Positions 1-8,547 of a stretch of DNA of 64,000 nucleotides are shown here, piece after piece. Below the pieces are notes generated by a model. That model was given only the letters and a program-made list of their open reading frames with translations. It was not told the origin of the DNA and did no database searches. Position 1 is the stretch's first letter; every line of letters starts with the position of its first letter. The position numbers and the translations under genes were made by a program. This stretch comes from Paenibacillus tundrae (lineage in GTDB: Bacteria; Bacillota; Bacilli; Paenibacillales; Paenibacillaceae). The DNA is taken from assembly GCF_030812775.1 (NCBI RefSeq), contig NZ_JAUSTI010000005.1, positions 248,001 to 312,000 on the forward strand. The letters run 5' to 3'.

Positions 1-38
1 AGTTGCAATTACATCTACGGAGCGGGAGAGGATAGGCT

Positions 39-1163
39 GTGCGTTTAGTACATATAAACTTATTGCAGCCTGGCATGAAGCTGGGGAAACGGATATATAG
101 TGAAGAGGGTTTGGTACTGCTCAGTGAAGATGTGGAATTAACTCAACGCTTAATCTCTCGAATGAAAGATCTAGGCATTGGATATGTCTATATAAAAGAT
201 GCGGCAACAGAGGATATTATTGTACCGGAGATGTTGCAGGAGGAGACCAAACGTAGGGCGCTGGTTGAGATTAAGCAGCAGTTTCAGAACATGTCAGGCT
301 TTCGAACAAAAAGCCGGATTTCGCACTTTGGCAAAACGTTGACCGGTTTGATGAATACAATTCTGGAGGACATCGGTAGCCAGAAGGAAGCCATGATTAT
401 GCTCATGGACATGAACTCTACTGATTTTGACCTATATAATCATTCATTGAATGTTTGTGTATATACATTGGTTCTCGGGGTAGCATCAGGCTACAATAGA
501 CAACAGCTAATGGAAATTGGCCTGGGTGCCTTATTGCATGATATTGGTAAAACACAGATAGCTTCAGATGTATTGTATAAACCTTCTAAATTAACGGACG
601 AGGAATTCAAACTGATTCAGCAGCACACTACATATGGACATCGTATCCTCAAAGACGAACCGGGCATACCGCTTCTGGCTGCACATTGCGCCCTCCAGCA
701 TCATGAACGAATTGACGGTAGCGGTTATCCCTTCGGCCTAAAAGGGAATGAAATTCATGACTATGCCAAATGGATTGCACTTGCGGACTCATATGATGCG
801 ATGACAACCAATCGAGTGTATCAAAAAGCCTTATTGCCCCACCAAGCGGTGGAAGTTCTCTATACGGGTTCTTGTACGCTTTACGAACAACGTATGCTTG
901 AGAAATTCCGAGATTGTGTAGCGATTTATCCCATTGGCATGACGGTAACATTAAGTACAGGTGAGGTTGGGGTTGTATCCTCCATCCATACACGTATTCC
1001 GCAACGTCCAATCATACGTGTGTTGAAGGATACAGAGGGCCAAGTTTTACAAGCACCATATGAGATCGATCTATCTACTGCATTGTCAGTCATGATTACA
1101 GGTGTGGAGGGCGCGGATGAGATGCCTTCGATGCCAGTTAGTGGACAGTATTTGGAAAGCTGA
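39..1163 (+). CDS. HD-GYP domain protein, probable c-di-GMP phosphodiesterase
   Basis: This 374-residue protein starts at GTG 39, 6 nt after the Shine-Dalgarno GGGAGAGG. Visible HD-GYP signatures are the His-Asp pair H167-D168 followed by IGK, a HHE at about 221-223 and DGSGYP ending near residue 231, all in the family order. The first 110 residues have no transmembrane segment and resemble the N-terminal domain often found in Firmicute HD-GYP proteins. Family knowledge: these metal-dependent enzymes hydrolyse cyclic di-GMP, usually to GMP, and lower biofilm or raise motility signalling. The protein should be cytosolic. It is the first gene of the window, so its upstream operon is unknown; a terminator follows. 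A diguanylate cyclase lies at 53.4-54.9 kb. Activity is inferred from intact motifs. Confidence 0.93.
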   Translation: MRLVHINLLQPGMKLGKRIYSEEGLVLLSEDVELTQRLISRMKDLGIGYVYIKDAATEDIIVPEMLQEETKRRALVEIKQQFQNMSGFRTKSRISHFGKTLTGLMNTILEDIGSQKEAMIMLMDMNSTDFDLYNHSLNVCVYTLVLGVASGYNRQQLMEIGLGALLHDIGKTQIASDVLYKPSKLTDEEFKLIQQHTTYGHRILKDEPGIPLLAAHCALQHHERIDGSGYPFGLKGNEIHDYAKWIALADSYDAMTTNRVYQKALLPHQAVEVLYTGSCTLYEQRMLEKFRDCVAIYPIGMTVTLSTGEVGVVSSIHTRIPQRPIIRVLKDTEGQVLQAPYEIDLSTALSVMITGVEGADEMPSMPVSGQYLES

Positions 1164-1185
1164 CATCCAACTTAATCAGTACGAG

Positions 1186-1240
1186 ACGCTTCTATCGTGA
1201 TATTTGGGTTGAATAGACTCAATATACAGAAGCGTTTTTT
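1186..1240 (+). terminator. Intrinsic terminator after the HD-GYP gene
   Basis: Arms ACGCTTCT (1186-1193) and AGAAGCGT (1228-1235) pair perfectly over a 34-nt loop and lead into a run of T. It ends the HD-GYP transcript. Confidence 0.75.
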
Positions 1241-1420
1241 GCCTTGTAATTGTACCCATTAGTTATAAGGTTGTTCAAAGTTACGCTTTATGATAATGAA
1301 ACAAATCTGGTCTGATTATCTACAATTAAGGTGGGTTTTACAGATACAAATGTAAGCCTACGTAGGGCAGTTTCCCTACACGAAATAGACAGACCCTTTC
1401 CTCCGAGCCATTCAAAATTG

Positions 1421-1429
1421 TGCTATGAT
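1421..1429 (+). promoter_or_regulatory. Extended -10 promoter for yfkAB
   Basis: TGCTATGAT is an extended -10 element about 85 bp upstream of the yfkAB start. I see no good -35 hexamer at the usual distance. The rest of the 348-bp gap (1164-1511) holds the upstream terminator and a short palindrome, CCTACGTAGG near 1358; I see no gene in it. Confidence 0.5.
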
Positions 1430-1511
1430 AAAAGATAGCTCCAAAAGATTGAGTCGGAGTATGATGTAAATAAAAATTTTTAGGTTAATAAAAGGAATAA
1501 GGTGAAAAACA

Positions 1512-2648
1512 ATGACCATGCTAAATTCAGGATCGGTTCAACCGATGCCTTTATCACCGACAAACGATCCATGGGATCCAATCGGTTCTTTGCGTACATA
1601 TGGACGCCATGTACTGACCAGTGTAGAAATGACCGTGACTCACTTGTGCAATATGCGCTGCGAGCATTGTGCGGTAGGTGATATGCTTACGATGCGTGAG
1701 GCTCCAGCTCTTCCGTTGCCTTTGATGTTGAAACGATTAGATGAGGTAGAACATCTGCAAACGATTAGTTTGACAGGTGGGGAACCAAGCTTCAGTCAGA
1801 AAACGGTGGATGAGATGATTATTCCGCTGCTCAAATATGCGAAGGAGCGTGGCATAAGGTCCCAGATCAATTCCAATCTTACGCTAGATCTGAATCGATA
1901 TGAGAAGTTGCTTCCTTATTTGGATGTCATGCACATTTCCTTTAATTATCTGAATGCGGATGATTTCCATCAAGTTGGGTTTGCGAATAGTGGCAGACCG
2001 GTTAAACGTGAAGTAGCGGTGAAGATGTACGAGAAAATGATCGAAAACTCACGTAAGTTAAGTGAAGCTGGCATGTTTATCTCTGCCGAGTCCATGATTA
2101 ATTACCGTACTCATGACAAACTCGAGGGTATTCACCAGTTGATTCGTGAGATGGGCTGTGTACGTCATGAAGTGCATCCGATGTATAATTCAAACTTTGC
2201 ATCCAACCTGCCTGTTCTGTCGCTGGATCATATGCGTACGGCCATTCATCGATTGCTGGACGTGCGTGATAAGGAGATGTGGATGTTGTTCGGTACACTT
2301 CCATTCTTCGCATGTAGCGCTGCAGAACAGGATCGTGAGCTGATTAATCGTCTGCACAGTGAACCTAACGTAACAGTTCGTAACGATCCAGATGGGCGTA
2401 ACCGTGTTAACGTAAATATGTTTACAGGTAATGTGTATGTGACTGACTTTGCAGACATCCCAGCCTTTGGCAACATTCGAGATCGTAAGCTGGATGATGT
2501 CTTCCATGAGTGGTCAGCAGAGCATCCGCTGAACCAGACAGTGAATTGTCACTGTGATATCGCATCCTGCTGCGGCCCTAATCTGCTGGTGGCGGATATG
2601 TATTATAAGGGTGTTGATTTCAAATCAAGAAAGGCCATTACACGCTGA
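1512..2648 (+). CDS. yfkAB: Radical SAM protein YfkAB (CxCxxxxC family)
   Basis: This 378-residue protein has the radical SAM cluster motif CNMRCEHC near residues 46-53, which binds a 4Fe-4S cluster and S-adenosylmethionine, and a SAM-contacting TGGEPS near 93-98. Near the C-terminus CHCDIASC matches the CxCxxxxC signature that defines the YfkAB family; it probably holds an auxiliary iron-sulfur cluster. Length and motifs fit the fused B. subtilis YfkA/YfkB product. The substrate is not known for the family. It starts at ATG 1512 after an AGGAATAAGGTG leader and is 45 bp from the downstream Mg2+ transporter gene, so the two may be cotranscribed. Cytosolic. Assignment to the family is firm; function is open. 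Confidence 0.9.
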   Translation: MTMLNSGSVQPMPLSPTNDPWDPIGSLRTYGRHVLTSVEMTVTHLCNMRCEHCAVGDMLTMREAPALPLPLMLKRLDEVEHLQTISLTGGEPSFSQKTVDEMIIPLLKYAKERGIRSQINSNLTLDLNRYEKLLPYLDVMHISFNYLNADDFHQVGFANSGRPVKREVAVKMYEKMIENSRKLSEAGMFISAESMINYRTHDKLEGIHQLIREMGCVRHEVHPMYNSNFASNLPVLSLDHMRTAIHRLLDVRDKEMWMLFGTLPFFACSAAEQDRELINRLHSEPNVTVRNDPDGRNRVNVNMFTGNVYVTDFADIPAFGNIRDRKLDDVFHEWSAEHPLNQTVNCHCDIASCCGPNLLVADMYYKGVDFKSRKAITR

Positions 2649-2693
2649 CCTTCCAGGTGCATTCCTGAATAGATAGAAAAGGGGAGTTTCGAC

Positions 2694-4046
2694 TTGGATA
2701 TTCATACCGAATTTCATCTTGGGCAATTACTGTTTAATCTGGTGTGTGTGTTTCTGCTCGTCTTCTTGAATGGTGTATTTGTTGCAGCGGAATTTTCTCT
2801 CGTGAAAGTGAGGCAGACTCGCCTGACGCAATTACAGAGTGAGGGCAATCGTCTGGCTGGCTATGCACTTAAAGTGAACGGCAAACTGGATGCGTATCTA
2901 TCTGCAACCCAGTTTGGAATCACGTTGACTTCCCTTGGACTTGGATGGCTCGGTGAACCAGCGATATCCGAATTGCTGGTTCAACCCCTCATGACCAAGC
3001 TTGGTGTGGTGGATACAGCGCTCATATCGACCGTTTCCGTTATCGTAGGTTTCAGTATTATTACGTTCCTACATATCGTACTTGGTGAGCTTGCTCCCAA
3101 ATCACTGGCGATTCAAAAGACAGACGGAGTTGCGCTGTTCTTGTCTGCACCGCTATTACTTTTCTATAAAATCTTCTTCCCATTCATCTGGGTGTTGAAT
3201 GCGTCGGCGAATGCGTTACTCCGTCTTGCTGGAATTGAACCTGCAAGTGAAGGAGAAGCACATTCAGAGGATGAGCTGCGCATTCTCATGAAACAAAGTG
3301 CCAAGAGTGGAGTTATTGATAAGGATGAGATCAAATTGATGGATAACATCTTTGATTTCTCTGATATGCTCGCTCGTGAAGTCATGTTGCCACGTACAGA
3401 TATGGATTGTCTTTACACCAATTTGTCTTTGGAGGAGAATCTGAAGATCATCAATGCCACCAAGCACTCTCGATATCCGGTAGCGGTGGAGGATAAGGAT
3501 GAGATTATTGGATTTATCCATATTACGGACTTACTTCTAGCTAAACCAGAACAACAGCATGACCTCGCTTCTCTCGTTCGTCCAATTCTTAACGTTCCGG
3601 AATCCATGGAAATTAGTCATGTGTTACGTCTGATGCAGAAGAAACATTCTCAGATGACGTTGGTAGTTGATGAATATGGTGGTACAGCCGGTTTGTTAAC
3701 AGCCGAAGAGATTCTGGAAGAGATTGTCGGAGATCTGTACGATGAGTTTGAGGACGAGCGCCCACATATGGAGCGAAATGGGGATTCTTTCTCAATCGAC
3801 GGTCGTTCTCTTATTGAAGAAGTGCATCAATGGACTGGAGCGGTTATTGAGGATGATGAAGTGGATACCATTGGTGGTTGGCTGTTCAAGGAGCTTGAAG
3901 GTAGTCCTGTCAAAGGCAAAACACGCGAACGGAACGGATACGTATTCGAGGTGGAGGAATCCAGTCGATTGCGAATTACGCGGGTGAAGGTGTACAAGCA
4001 TACAATAACGCAGAACAATGATGAACCAGACAAACAAGATGAATAA
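2694..4046 (+). CDS. CNNM/CorC-type transporter with CBS pair (hemolysin C family, MpfA-like)
   Basis: This 450-residue membrane protein starts at TTG 2694 behind AGGGGAG. Order of domains: a DUF21/CNNM membrane domain in residues 1-195 with about four hydrophobic segments and conserved stretches AAEFSLVK and GELAPKS, a pair of CBS domains around 205-330, and a CorC/HlyC C-terminal domain at about 345-430. Family members such as MpfA of S. aureus and YhdP/YugS of B. subtilis export Mg2+ or Co2+, with the CBS pair sensing nucleotide and Mg2+. The name hemolysin is historical and not implied here. A strong terminator at 4087-4136 closes the transcript before cotJA. The charged tail after residue 430 is variable in the family. 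Confidence 0.9.
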   Translation: MDIHTEFHLGQLLFNLVCVFLLVFLNGVFVAAEFSLVKVRQTRLTQLQSEGNRLAGYALKVNGKLDAYLSATQFGITLTSLGLGWLGEPAISELLVQPLMTKLGVVDTALISTVSVIVGFSIITFLHIVLGELAPKSLAIQKTDGVALFLSAPLLLFYKIFFPFIWVLNASANALLRLAGIEPASEGEAHSEDELRILMKQSAKSGVIDKDEIKLMDNIFDFSDMLAREVMLPRTDMDCLYTNLSLEENLKIINATKHSRYPVAVEDKDEIIGFIHITDLLLAKPEQQHDLASLVRPILNVPESMEISHVLRLMQKKHSQMTLVVDEYGGTAGLLTAEEILEEIVGDLYDEFEDERPHMERNGDSFSIDGRSLIEEVHQWTGAVIEDDEVDTIGGWLFKELEGSPVKGKTRERNGYVFEVEESSRLRITRVKVYKHTITQNNDEPDKQDE

Positions 4047-4086
4047 TGAAAGTGAACACGTTTGATGAATAATCGTGAGTCATATT

Positions 4087-4136
4087 GACCTTCGTGAAGC
4101 TTCCCTGTTGAGGGAGTGGAACGGAGGTCTTTTTTT
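4087..4136 (+). terminator. Intrinsic terminator between the CNNM gene and cotJA
   Basis: GACCTTCGT (4087-4095) pairs with ACGGAGGTC (4121-4129) with one G-T pair, encloses a second TTCCCT/AGGGAG pairing, and ends in seven T. It lies inside an open-frame extension upstream of cotJA, which argues that cotJA really begins at 4240. Confidence 0.85.
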
Positions 4137-4239
4137 AGCTTTTACTGAAAAATACGGATTAACCATTACGATTGAGACATATGGTTATAGTGACGGGAAG
4201 CGTATGGAGATTATGAAACGTAGAAAGGAGGTTTGTGGT

Positions 4240-4464
4240 ATGAAGGATCCGCAGATTCGTGCATACAGGCCATTTATTGGACCGTTTGATCCGTGTGAAC
4301 CGAAGGAGATTCGAACGTATCTGGTTCCTCCGCAGTTGTTCATTCCATTTCAACCTATGGGATGGCCGCAGTATAGTCCCGCAGAGGCGTTGAGATTAGG
4401 TACGTTGTGGCCCGCCTTGTACAGCCCATACACATCAGCAAAAGCGAAGGAAAAGGGGGTGTAA
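4240..4464 (+). CDS. cotJA: Spore coat-associated protein CotJA
   Basis: This 74-residue protein has the CotJA pattern: a Pro-rich start with IGPFDPC, then PPQLFIPFQP and EALRLGTLWPA. The start is ATG 4240 with AAAGGAGGT ending 7 nt before it; the frame is open upstream to 4075, but a terminator occupies that part. First gene of cotJABC. In B. subtilis cotJ is transcribed by sigma-E in the mother cell, and CotJA and CotJC interact and enter the inner coat. I could not identify a convincing sigma-E promoter between 4137 and 4224. No catalytic motif is expected in this small structural protein. Confidence 0.92.
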   Translation: MKDPQIRAYRPFIGPFDPCEPKEIRTYLVPPQLFIPFQPMGWPQYSPAEALRLGTLWPALYSPYTSAKAKEKGV

Positions 4465-4467
4465 TGG

Positions 4468-4746
4468 ATGGATTCTGAAGAGGTAGCTAAAGCTTGTGAT
4501 GCTAGATATTATGAGTTGCTGGAGGAGTTACAGGCGTTAGATTTTGTGTTGGTCGAGCTTAACCTATATTTGGATACACATCCTGGAGATTATCAGAGTA
4601 TTGAGCAATATAATAAGTTTGCTCAAGAGCGAATGCGCGTAGCACAGGAATTTCAGCAATTGTACGGTCCGTTAATGAACTTTGGTCATGCCTTTTCCAA
4701 ATATCCGTGGGAATGGTCGCAAACGCCTTGGCCTTGGCAAGTGTAG
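4468..4746 (+). CDS. cotJB: Spore coat protein CotJB
   Basis: This 92-residue protein is translated from ATG 4468, 3 bp after the cotJA stop, with GGGGGTG as ribosome site. It has the family features: an acidic amphipathic helix region (residues 10-35), and a C-terminal aromatic segment ending YPWEWSQTPWPWQV that is rich in Trp and Pro. An overlapping ATG at 4464 is out of frame. CotJB is the middle member of the cotJ operon; its biochemical role is unknown but it is made in the mother cell with CotJA and CotJC. Confidence 0.92.
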   Translation: MDSEEVAKACDARYYELLEELQALDFVLVELNLYLDTHPGDYQSIEQYNKFAQERMRVAQEFQQLYGPLMNFGHAFSKYPWEWSQTPWPWQV

Positions 4747-4833
4747 AAGTAGTGGGCAAAATTAGACCATATGCATGGAGCGAGAGTTAGACTTGAAGCT
4801 GAACCAAATGGATGAATAAAGGGGGAGCCCTGT

Positions 4834-5403
4834 GTGTGGGTGTATGAGAAAAAATTGCAGTATCCCGTTCGGGTAAGTAAATGTGACCCTCATATGGCTA
4901 AACTACTTATGGAGCAGTACGGCGGTGCTGATGGAGAATTGGCTGCTGCGTTGCGATATCTTAACCAACGTTATACGATTCCTGATAAGATCATTGGTCT
5001 GCTGAATGACATAGCGACTGAGGAATTCGCTCATCTCGAAATGATTGCTACCATGATCTACAAGCTTACCAAAGATGTAACGGTAGAGCAGTTGGAGCAG
5101 GCAGGCTTAGATGCACATTACGTCAATCATGATCGAGCGCTGTTTTATAATAATGCTGCAGGCGTGCCTTTCACTGCTACGTACATCCAAGCTAAAGGCG
5201 ATCCGATCGCAGACCTTTACGAGGATATTGCAGCTGAGGAGAAGGCGCGAGCTACGTATCAATGGTTAATTGATATGACCGACGATGTTGACCTGCAAGA
5301 CAGTCTGAAGTTTCTGCGTGAACGGGAGATTGTGCATTCTCTGCGATTCCGTGAAGCTGTGGAGATTCTGAAGGATGATCGGGATACGAAGAAGATATTT
5401 TAG
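4834..5403 (+). CDS. cotJC: CotJC, manganese-catalase-like spore coat protein
   Basis: This 189-residue protein has the ferritin-like di-metal helical bundle of manganese catalases: acidic and histidine ligands are visible in ATEEFAHLE (about 63-71), DIAAEEKARA (about 131-140) and REREIVHSLRF near 165. Mn-catalases break down hydrogen peroxide; CotJC members are shorter and sit in the spore coat, where peroxide protection or cross-linking has been suggested. The start is GTG 4834, with GGGGGAG 6 nt upstream. An 87-bp gap separates it from cotJB, longer than in many cotJ operons, but I see no terminator in it. A long hairpin follows the stop codon. Confidence 0.93.
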   Translation: MWVYEKKLQYPVRVSKCDPHMAKLLMEQYGGADGELAAALRYLNQRYTIPDKIIGLLNDIATEEFAHLEMIATMIYKLTKDVTVEQLEQAGLDAHYVNHDRALFYNNAAGVPFTATYIQAKGDPIADLYEDIAAEEKARATYQWLIDMTDDVDLQDSLKFLREREIVHSLRFREAVEILKDDRDTKKIF

Positions 5404-5429
5404 GGTAGATAAAGGGTATAAAAGATTTG

Positions 5430-5471
5430 AACCAAGAGCCACTCCTTGCTATAGAGGAGTGGCTCTTGGTT
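5430..5471 (+). terminator. Perfect 16-bp hairpin after cotJC
   Basis: AACCAAGAGCCACTCC (5430-5445) pairs perfectly with 5456-5471 around a 10-nt loop. The following bases are TGTACATTATT, not a proper T run, so termination efficiency is uncertain. The hairpin may instead protect the cotJ mRNA 3' end. Confidence 0.55.
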
Positions 5472-5521
5472 GTACATTATTAGTCTAGCAAGAATTAGTT
5501 AGGTATGGATTAACGAACAGC

Positions 5522-5817
5522 TTAACAGTTAATTCTTGATATTTCGTGAAACCTAAAGAAAGCTTCCAGGTATGCTGGTGAAGGATTTGAACTAGAAAAG
5601 GGAACCAAATTAGTGTCTTCTAGATTATTCAATATCTTCTTTTTTTGTGAAGTTTCAAGGGAAATATTTTCTGTTAAAAACAGGTAAATAGCTAATAATC
5701 CCCAATACATAAACCCACATCCGAAAATAAAGGAAAAAGCATGACAGCATATGAATAGAAAGGTTTTTCGTATATTGTAGAGATTGTTCCAAATACATTA
5801 GCTATATCCTTAAACAT
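5522..5817 (-). pseudogene. Frameshifted small membrane-protein gene
   Basis: On the minus strand a start ATG at 5817 is preceded by GGAGGAG 4 nt upstream. Its frame gives about 41 residues (start MFKDIANVFG) and stops. The other half lies in the +2 frame, from about 5770 to the stop at 5522, and contains a hydrophobic stretch with FMYWGLLAIYLF and a lysine-rich tail. The total of 296 bp is not a multiple of three, which fits one frameshift in a gene of about 98 codons. The stretch is AT-rich compared with its neighbours. I do not recognise the family. Alternatively both pieces are chance ORFs. Confidence 0.35.
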
Positions 5818-5982
5818 TCAACTCCTCCAACAATGTAAAACAATCTAATATACTCTATCAAAAATTTTCAAAAAATCCATATTTTTAAATTAGAGAGAGT
5901 AGTGTTTTTTCTGCGGCCGGTATGGACGCCAATCTTTTAAAAGCGTCACATGAATCGCCAAAAACGTCATTTTATAGACAGA

Positions 5983-6012
5983 AAACGTGATAGCGTACGC
6001 ATGCATATGATA
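5983..6012 (+). promoter_or_regulatory. Weak sigma-K-like promoter upstream of the collagen-like gene
   Basis: AAAC at 5983-5986 and CATATGATA at 6004-6012 fit the sigma-K pattern AC-17-CATANNNTA. It lies about 235 bp before the gene, which is far for a spore gene. I see nothing else definite in 5818-6247. Confidence 0.25.
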
Positions 6013-6247
6013 GTCACCCGAACGTTGAAACCAACTCAGCACAATAAGAATAGGATTTATTTTAAGCTTCTGAACAGTTACTCAGTTTGGAAATTAATAA
6101 TCATTTGGCTCTACGTACTAATCTAACATGTCAATAGCCTTTATTTCATTGAAAATAGGTTTTAGCATAGGTGAAAATAGTTAATAGTCCATGCCTGTAG
6201 CCAACTACCTACGTACACTGAGCTATGATTATAGGGAGGTGTACGTA

Positions 6248-7405
6248 TTGAGTTATTCGGACGAAAAAAAACGGCATAAGAAAAGAAACGTAACTGTATG
6301 TCCAACTAGAGGGAAAAGAAAAGAACGTAGAGTGAAGGTAGTAAAAAAGATTGTCCAGGTAAAATGTCCGCCACCTGAAGTGAATGTAACTACACCGACA
6401 GTTGTTGGCCCTACAGGCCCCCAAGGTACGCAAGGAGCCCAAGGGGCACAAGGAAATCAAGGCGTACAAGGACCGCCCGGGCCACAGGGGCCAGCTGGAG
6501 GTCCTCCAGGACCTCAAGGACCCCAAGGAGTGCCTGGTCCAGCAGGAGCAGTAGGTCCTCAAGGTGTAGCAGGTCCAGCGGGGCCGATTGGTGCGCAAGG
6601 TGTTCCAGGCGAACAAGGACTGTTGGGGCCACAAGGGCCCCAAGGAGTGCCTGGCCCAGCCGGAGCCATTGGGCCACAAGGATTTGTTGGCCCAACGGGA
6701 GCTACTGGTGCAGCAGGAGCAGCAGGTCCGGCAGGCCCGGCAGGAGTTACTGGTGCAACGGGAGCAGCAGGTCCCGCAGGAGCTACTGGTGCAGCAGGAG
6801 CAGCAGGTCCGGCAGGCCCGGCAGGAGCTACTGGTGCAACGGGAGCAGCAGGTCCCGCAGGAGCTACTGGTGCAGCAGGAGCAGCAGGTCCGGCAGGCCC
6901 GGCAGGAGCTACTGGTGCAGCGGGAGCAGCAGGTCCGGCAGGAGCTACTGGTGCGACGGGTGCTACAGGTGCAGCGGGAACTGTATTGGGATTTGCTGAT
7001 TTTTTTGCCCTGATGCCACCTGATAATGCTGCAACGGTTGCTCCAGGCACAGATGTTAGCTTCCCTCAGGACGGGCCAACAAGTGGAACGACTATCGCTC
7101 GCACGGGACCCAGCTCATTCAATCTGGCAGCCATAGGTACGTACGAGGTTTTGTTTCAAGTTAGTGTTAATGAAGCCGGTCAACTCATTTTAAATCTTAA
7201 TGGCGCTGATTTGGCTTACACGGTAGTTGGGCGGGCAACGGGAACATCTCAGATTGTAGAAATGGCTTTAGTAGAAACAACTGTCATTAATTCAATACTA
7301 ACCGTGCGAAATCCAGCCGGTAACTCCACTGCATTGACTATTACACCACTTGCTGGAGGAACAAGGCCAGTATCGGCACATCTGGTTATCAAACAATTAG
7401 CATAA
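6248..7405 (+). CDS. Collagen-like protein with BclA-type C-terminal domain
   Basis: This roughly 385-residue protein has three parts: a basic N-terminus rich in Lys and Arg (1-55), about 65 Gly-X-Y triplets (residues 56-250) in which Y is mostly Pro, Gln, Thr or Ala, and a 135-residue C-terminal domain beginning [15 protein letters not shown]. That domain matches the trimerising, C1q/TNF-like head of BclA-family exosporium glycoproteins. Thr in GAT triplets would be glycan sites. I prefer TTG 6248, 7 nt after AGGGAGGT; the frame stays open to ATG 6191, which has no ribosome site. Nearby cotJ genes fit a spore-surface role, but this is inference. The terminator at 7460 follows. The repeat part could differ in length between strains. 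Confidence 0.88.
   Translation: MSYSDEKKRHKKRNVTVCPTRGKRKERRVKVVKKIVQVKCPPPEVNVTTPTVVGPTGPQGTQGAQGAQGNQGVQGPPGPQGPAGGPPGPQGPQGVPGPAGAVGPQGVAGPAGPIGAQGVPGEQGLLGPQGPQGVPGPAGAIGPQGFVGPTGATGAAGAAGPAGPAGVTGATGAAGPAGATGAAGAAGPAGPAGATGATGAAGPAGATGAAGAAGPAGPAGATGAAGAAGPAGATGATGATGAAGTVLGFADFFALMPPDNAATVAPGTDVSFPQDGPTSGTTIARTGPSSFNLAAIGTYEVLFQVSVNEAGQLILNLNGADLAYTVVGRATGTSQIVEMALVETTVINSILTVRNPAGNSTALTITPLAGGTRPVSAHLVIKQLA
6698..6940 (+). repeat. Three tandem 81-bp repeats in the collagen-like gene
   Basis: Units begin at 6698, 6779 and 6860, each starting GGAGCTACTGGTGCAGCAGG and encoding 27 residues, that is nine Gly-X-Y triplets. The copies differ at only a few bases, which suggests recent duplication by slippage or recombination. 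Confidence 0.9.
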
Positions 7406-7459
7406 AAATTCTACAAGTTTTACTCATAAATCAGAAGGATCAGTAATTCATATTATATA

Positions 7460-7489
7460 AGACGAGTTGATGAGACTCGTCTCTTTTTA
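7460..7489 (+). terminator. Terminator after the collagen-like gene
   Basis: AGACGAG (7460-7466) pairs with CTCGTCT (7476-7482), followed by a T-rich run. It separates the collagen-like gene from the prophage remnant. Confidence 0.75.
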
Positions 7490-7491
7490 TT

Positions 7492-7620
7492 GTGAGAAGT
7501 ATTTATATGAACATCAGAATCGTATCGATCGATCAAATTATTGCAGCAGCCTCCCCTCCCCGTGTTGATCTTCAACCTGGCGATGTTGAATATGAGAAGC
7601 TTCGCCGCAGCATAGAGGAA
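7492..7620 (+). pseudogene. ParB-like N-terminal domain remnant of a prophage
   Basis: From GTG 7492 or ATG 7507 the frame reads IRIVSIDQI, then PRVDLQPGDVEYEKL and RRSIEE, the opening of the ParB/Srx-like domain proteins that phages often encode just before the terminase genes. After RRSIEE (about 7620) the homology stops and terminase-like sequence begins in the same frame, so an internal deletion seems to have fused the two genes. Only about 38 codons of the ParB-like gene remain. It should not be functional. No ribosome site of note precedes it. Confidence 0.6.
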
Positions 7621-8075
7621 TCCGCTAAGTTTGCTTGTGAGAACTTCCGCTATAGCCGTAGCTTGCCATTGGGTTCACTCAAACGTATGATTGCGAGTCG
7701 CGGGTACCAGGTCCATGACAACAAGATAAAAAACGTTCTGACGGTATCCCCTTGACTTGTCAGCAACCAGTTTTTCCTGTTTAATGGTAAGGACGTACGT
7801 TCGCAGGAACTAATCCAAGGTATCATCTTGGCGGGCATGTTCTTTGATGAGGTTGCACTCATGCCGAAGTCCTTCGTGGATCAGCAACTGCCCGTTGTTC
7901 GGTTGAAGATGCAAAGATGTGGTTCAACTGTAACCCTGCTGAACCTTATCACTGGTGCTACAAAGTTTGACCGCAAGTGTATATGTATTGACTACGGAGC
8001 CAATAACCGACCACATTCCTGAAATATGGTGTTCAAGGCAAGGTGTATTATAGAAATACTAACAAGTTAGCAGAG
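7621..8075 (+). pseudogene. Decayed phage terminase large subunit
   Basis: Conceptual reading across frames recovers terminase sequence. After an in-frame stop at 7753-7755, NGKDVRSQELIQGI and then FFDEVALMPKSFVDQ (Walker B region of the ATPase) run to about 7881. A one-base loss near 7882 shifts to another frame that reads ARCSVEDAKMWFNCNP and PYHW. Later, DYGANN and, in a further frame, PTTFLKYGVQGKVYY match the start of the nuclease domain. Family knowledge: the large subunit packages DNA into phage heads with an ATPase and an RNase H-like nuclease. Stops, at least two frameshifts and deletions make this a relic of a PBSX/SPP1-like prophage. No other phage genes are seen beside it. Confidence 0.75.
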
Positions 8076-8091
8076 GAGAGAGAGCTAATCC

Positions 8092-8457
8092 ATGAGCTAT
8101 GAAAATGCATTGCAACGTTATATCCATGCGACAAACACCCATCAGTTTGAGAATGTTAAACAGTTACTACACCCTAATGCGGTTTACTGGTTTTCAGATC
8201 AAACGTGCAAGACGACTTATGAAATTCAAAATTATTTTGGGAAATCTTGGGATGCGATTAAGGATGAAGTCTACTCCATTTCGGATGTACATTGGCTAGT
8301 GACTGAAGAGAATACGGCAACATGTATCTATACATATCATTATGAGGGAGTGCTTAACGGGAAGTTTGTATCTGGCAGTGGTAGGGCAACGAATGTTTTT
8401 GTCAAAGTAAACGAAGAAGAGTGGAAAATCATTCACGAACACCTCAGCAGCCTTTAG
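8092..8457 (+). CDS. SnoaL-like / NTF2-fold protein
   Basis: This 121-residue protein has the pattern of small NTF2-fold (SnoaL-like, DUF4440-type) proteins: an N-terminal helix ending in a YIHATNTHQFENVKQLL segment, HPNAVYWF, and C-terminal beta strands rich in aromatic residues ending WKIIHEHLSSL. Such proteins are cytosolic and may bind or isomerise small hydrophobic ligands, but many have no known substrate. The ribosome site GAGGAGAGAGAG lies 7 nt before ATG 8092. It stands alone, between the prophage relic and a small membrane protein. The specific role is unknown. Confidence 0.75.
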   Translation: MSYENALQRYIHATNTHQFENVKQLLHPNAVYWFSDQTCKTTYEIQNYFGKSWDAIKDEVYSISDVHWLVTEENTATCIYTYHYEGVLNGKFVSGSGRATNVFVKVNEEEWKIIHEHLSSL

Positions 8458-8547
8458 CGCCTCCGTAACACATAGTCACAGAGAACATGCTCAAATGGAA
8501 ACGAAATGGCTACCTATAGAACGGTATGGATTTCATCTGACTTCTTC

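Noticed and set aside
4075-4239. N-terminal extension of cotJA
   Set aside because: A terminator occupies this stretch, and ATG 4240 has a perfect ribosome site.
6209-7013. Gly-Ala rich triplet region as a CRISPR-like array
   Set aside because: The repeats are in frame, contiguous without spacers and encode collagen triplets.
6559-7050. Long minus-strand frame of Ala/Pro/Val opposite the collagen-like gene
   Set aside because: It is the shadow of the Gly-X-Y repeats on the other strand, with no ribosome site.
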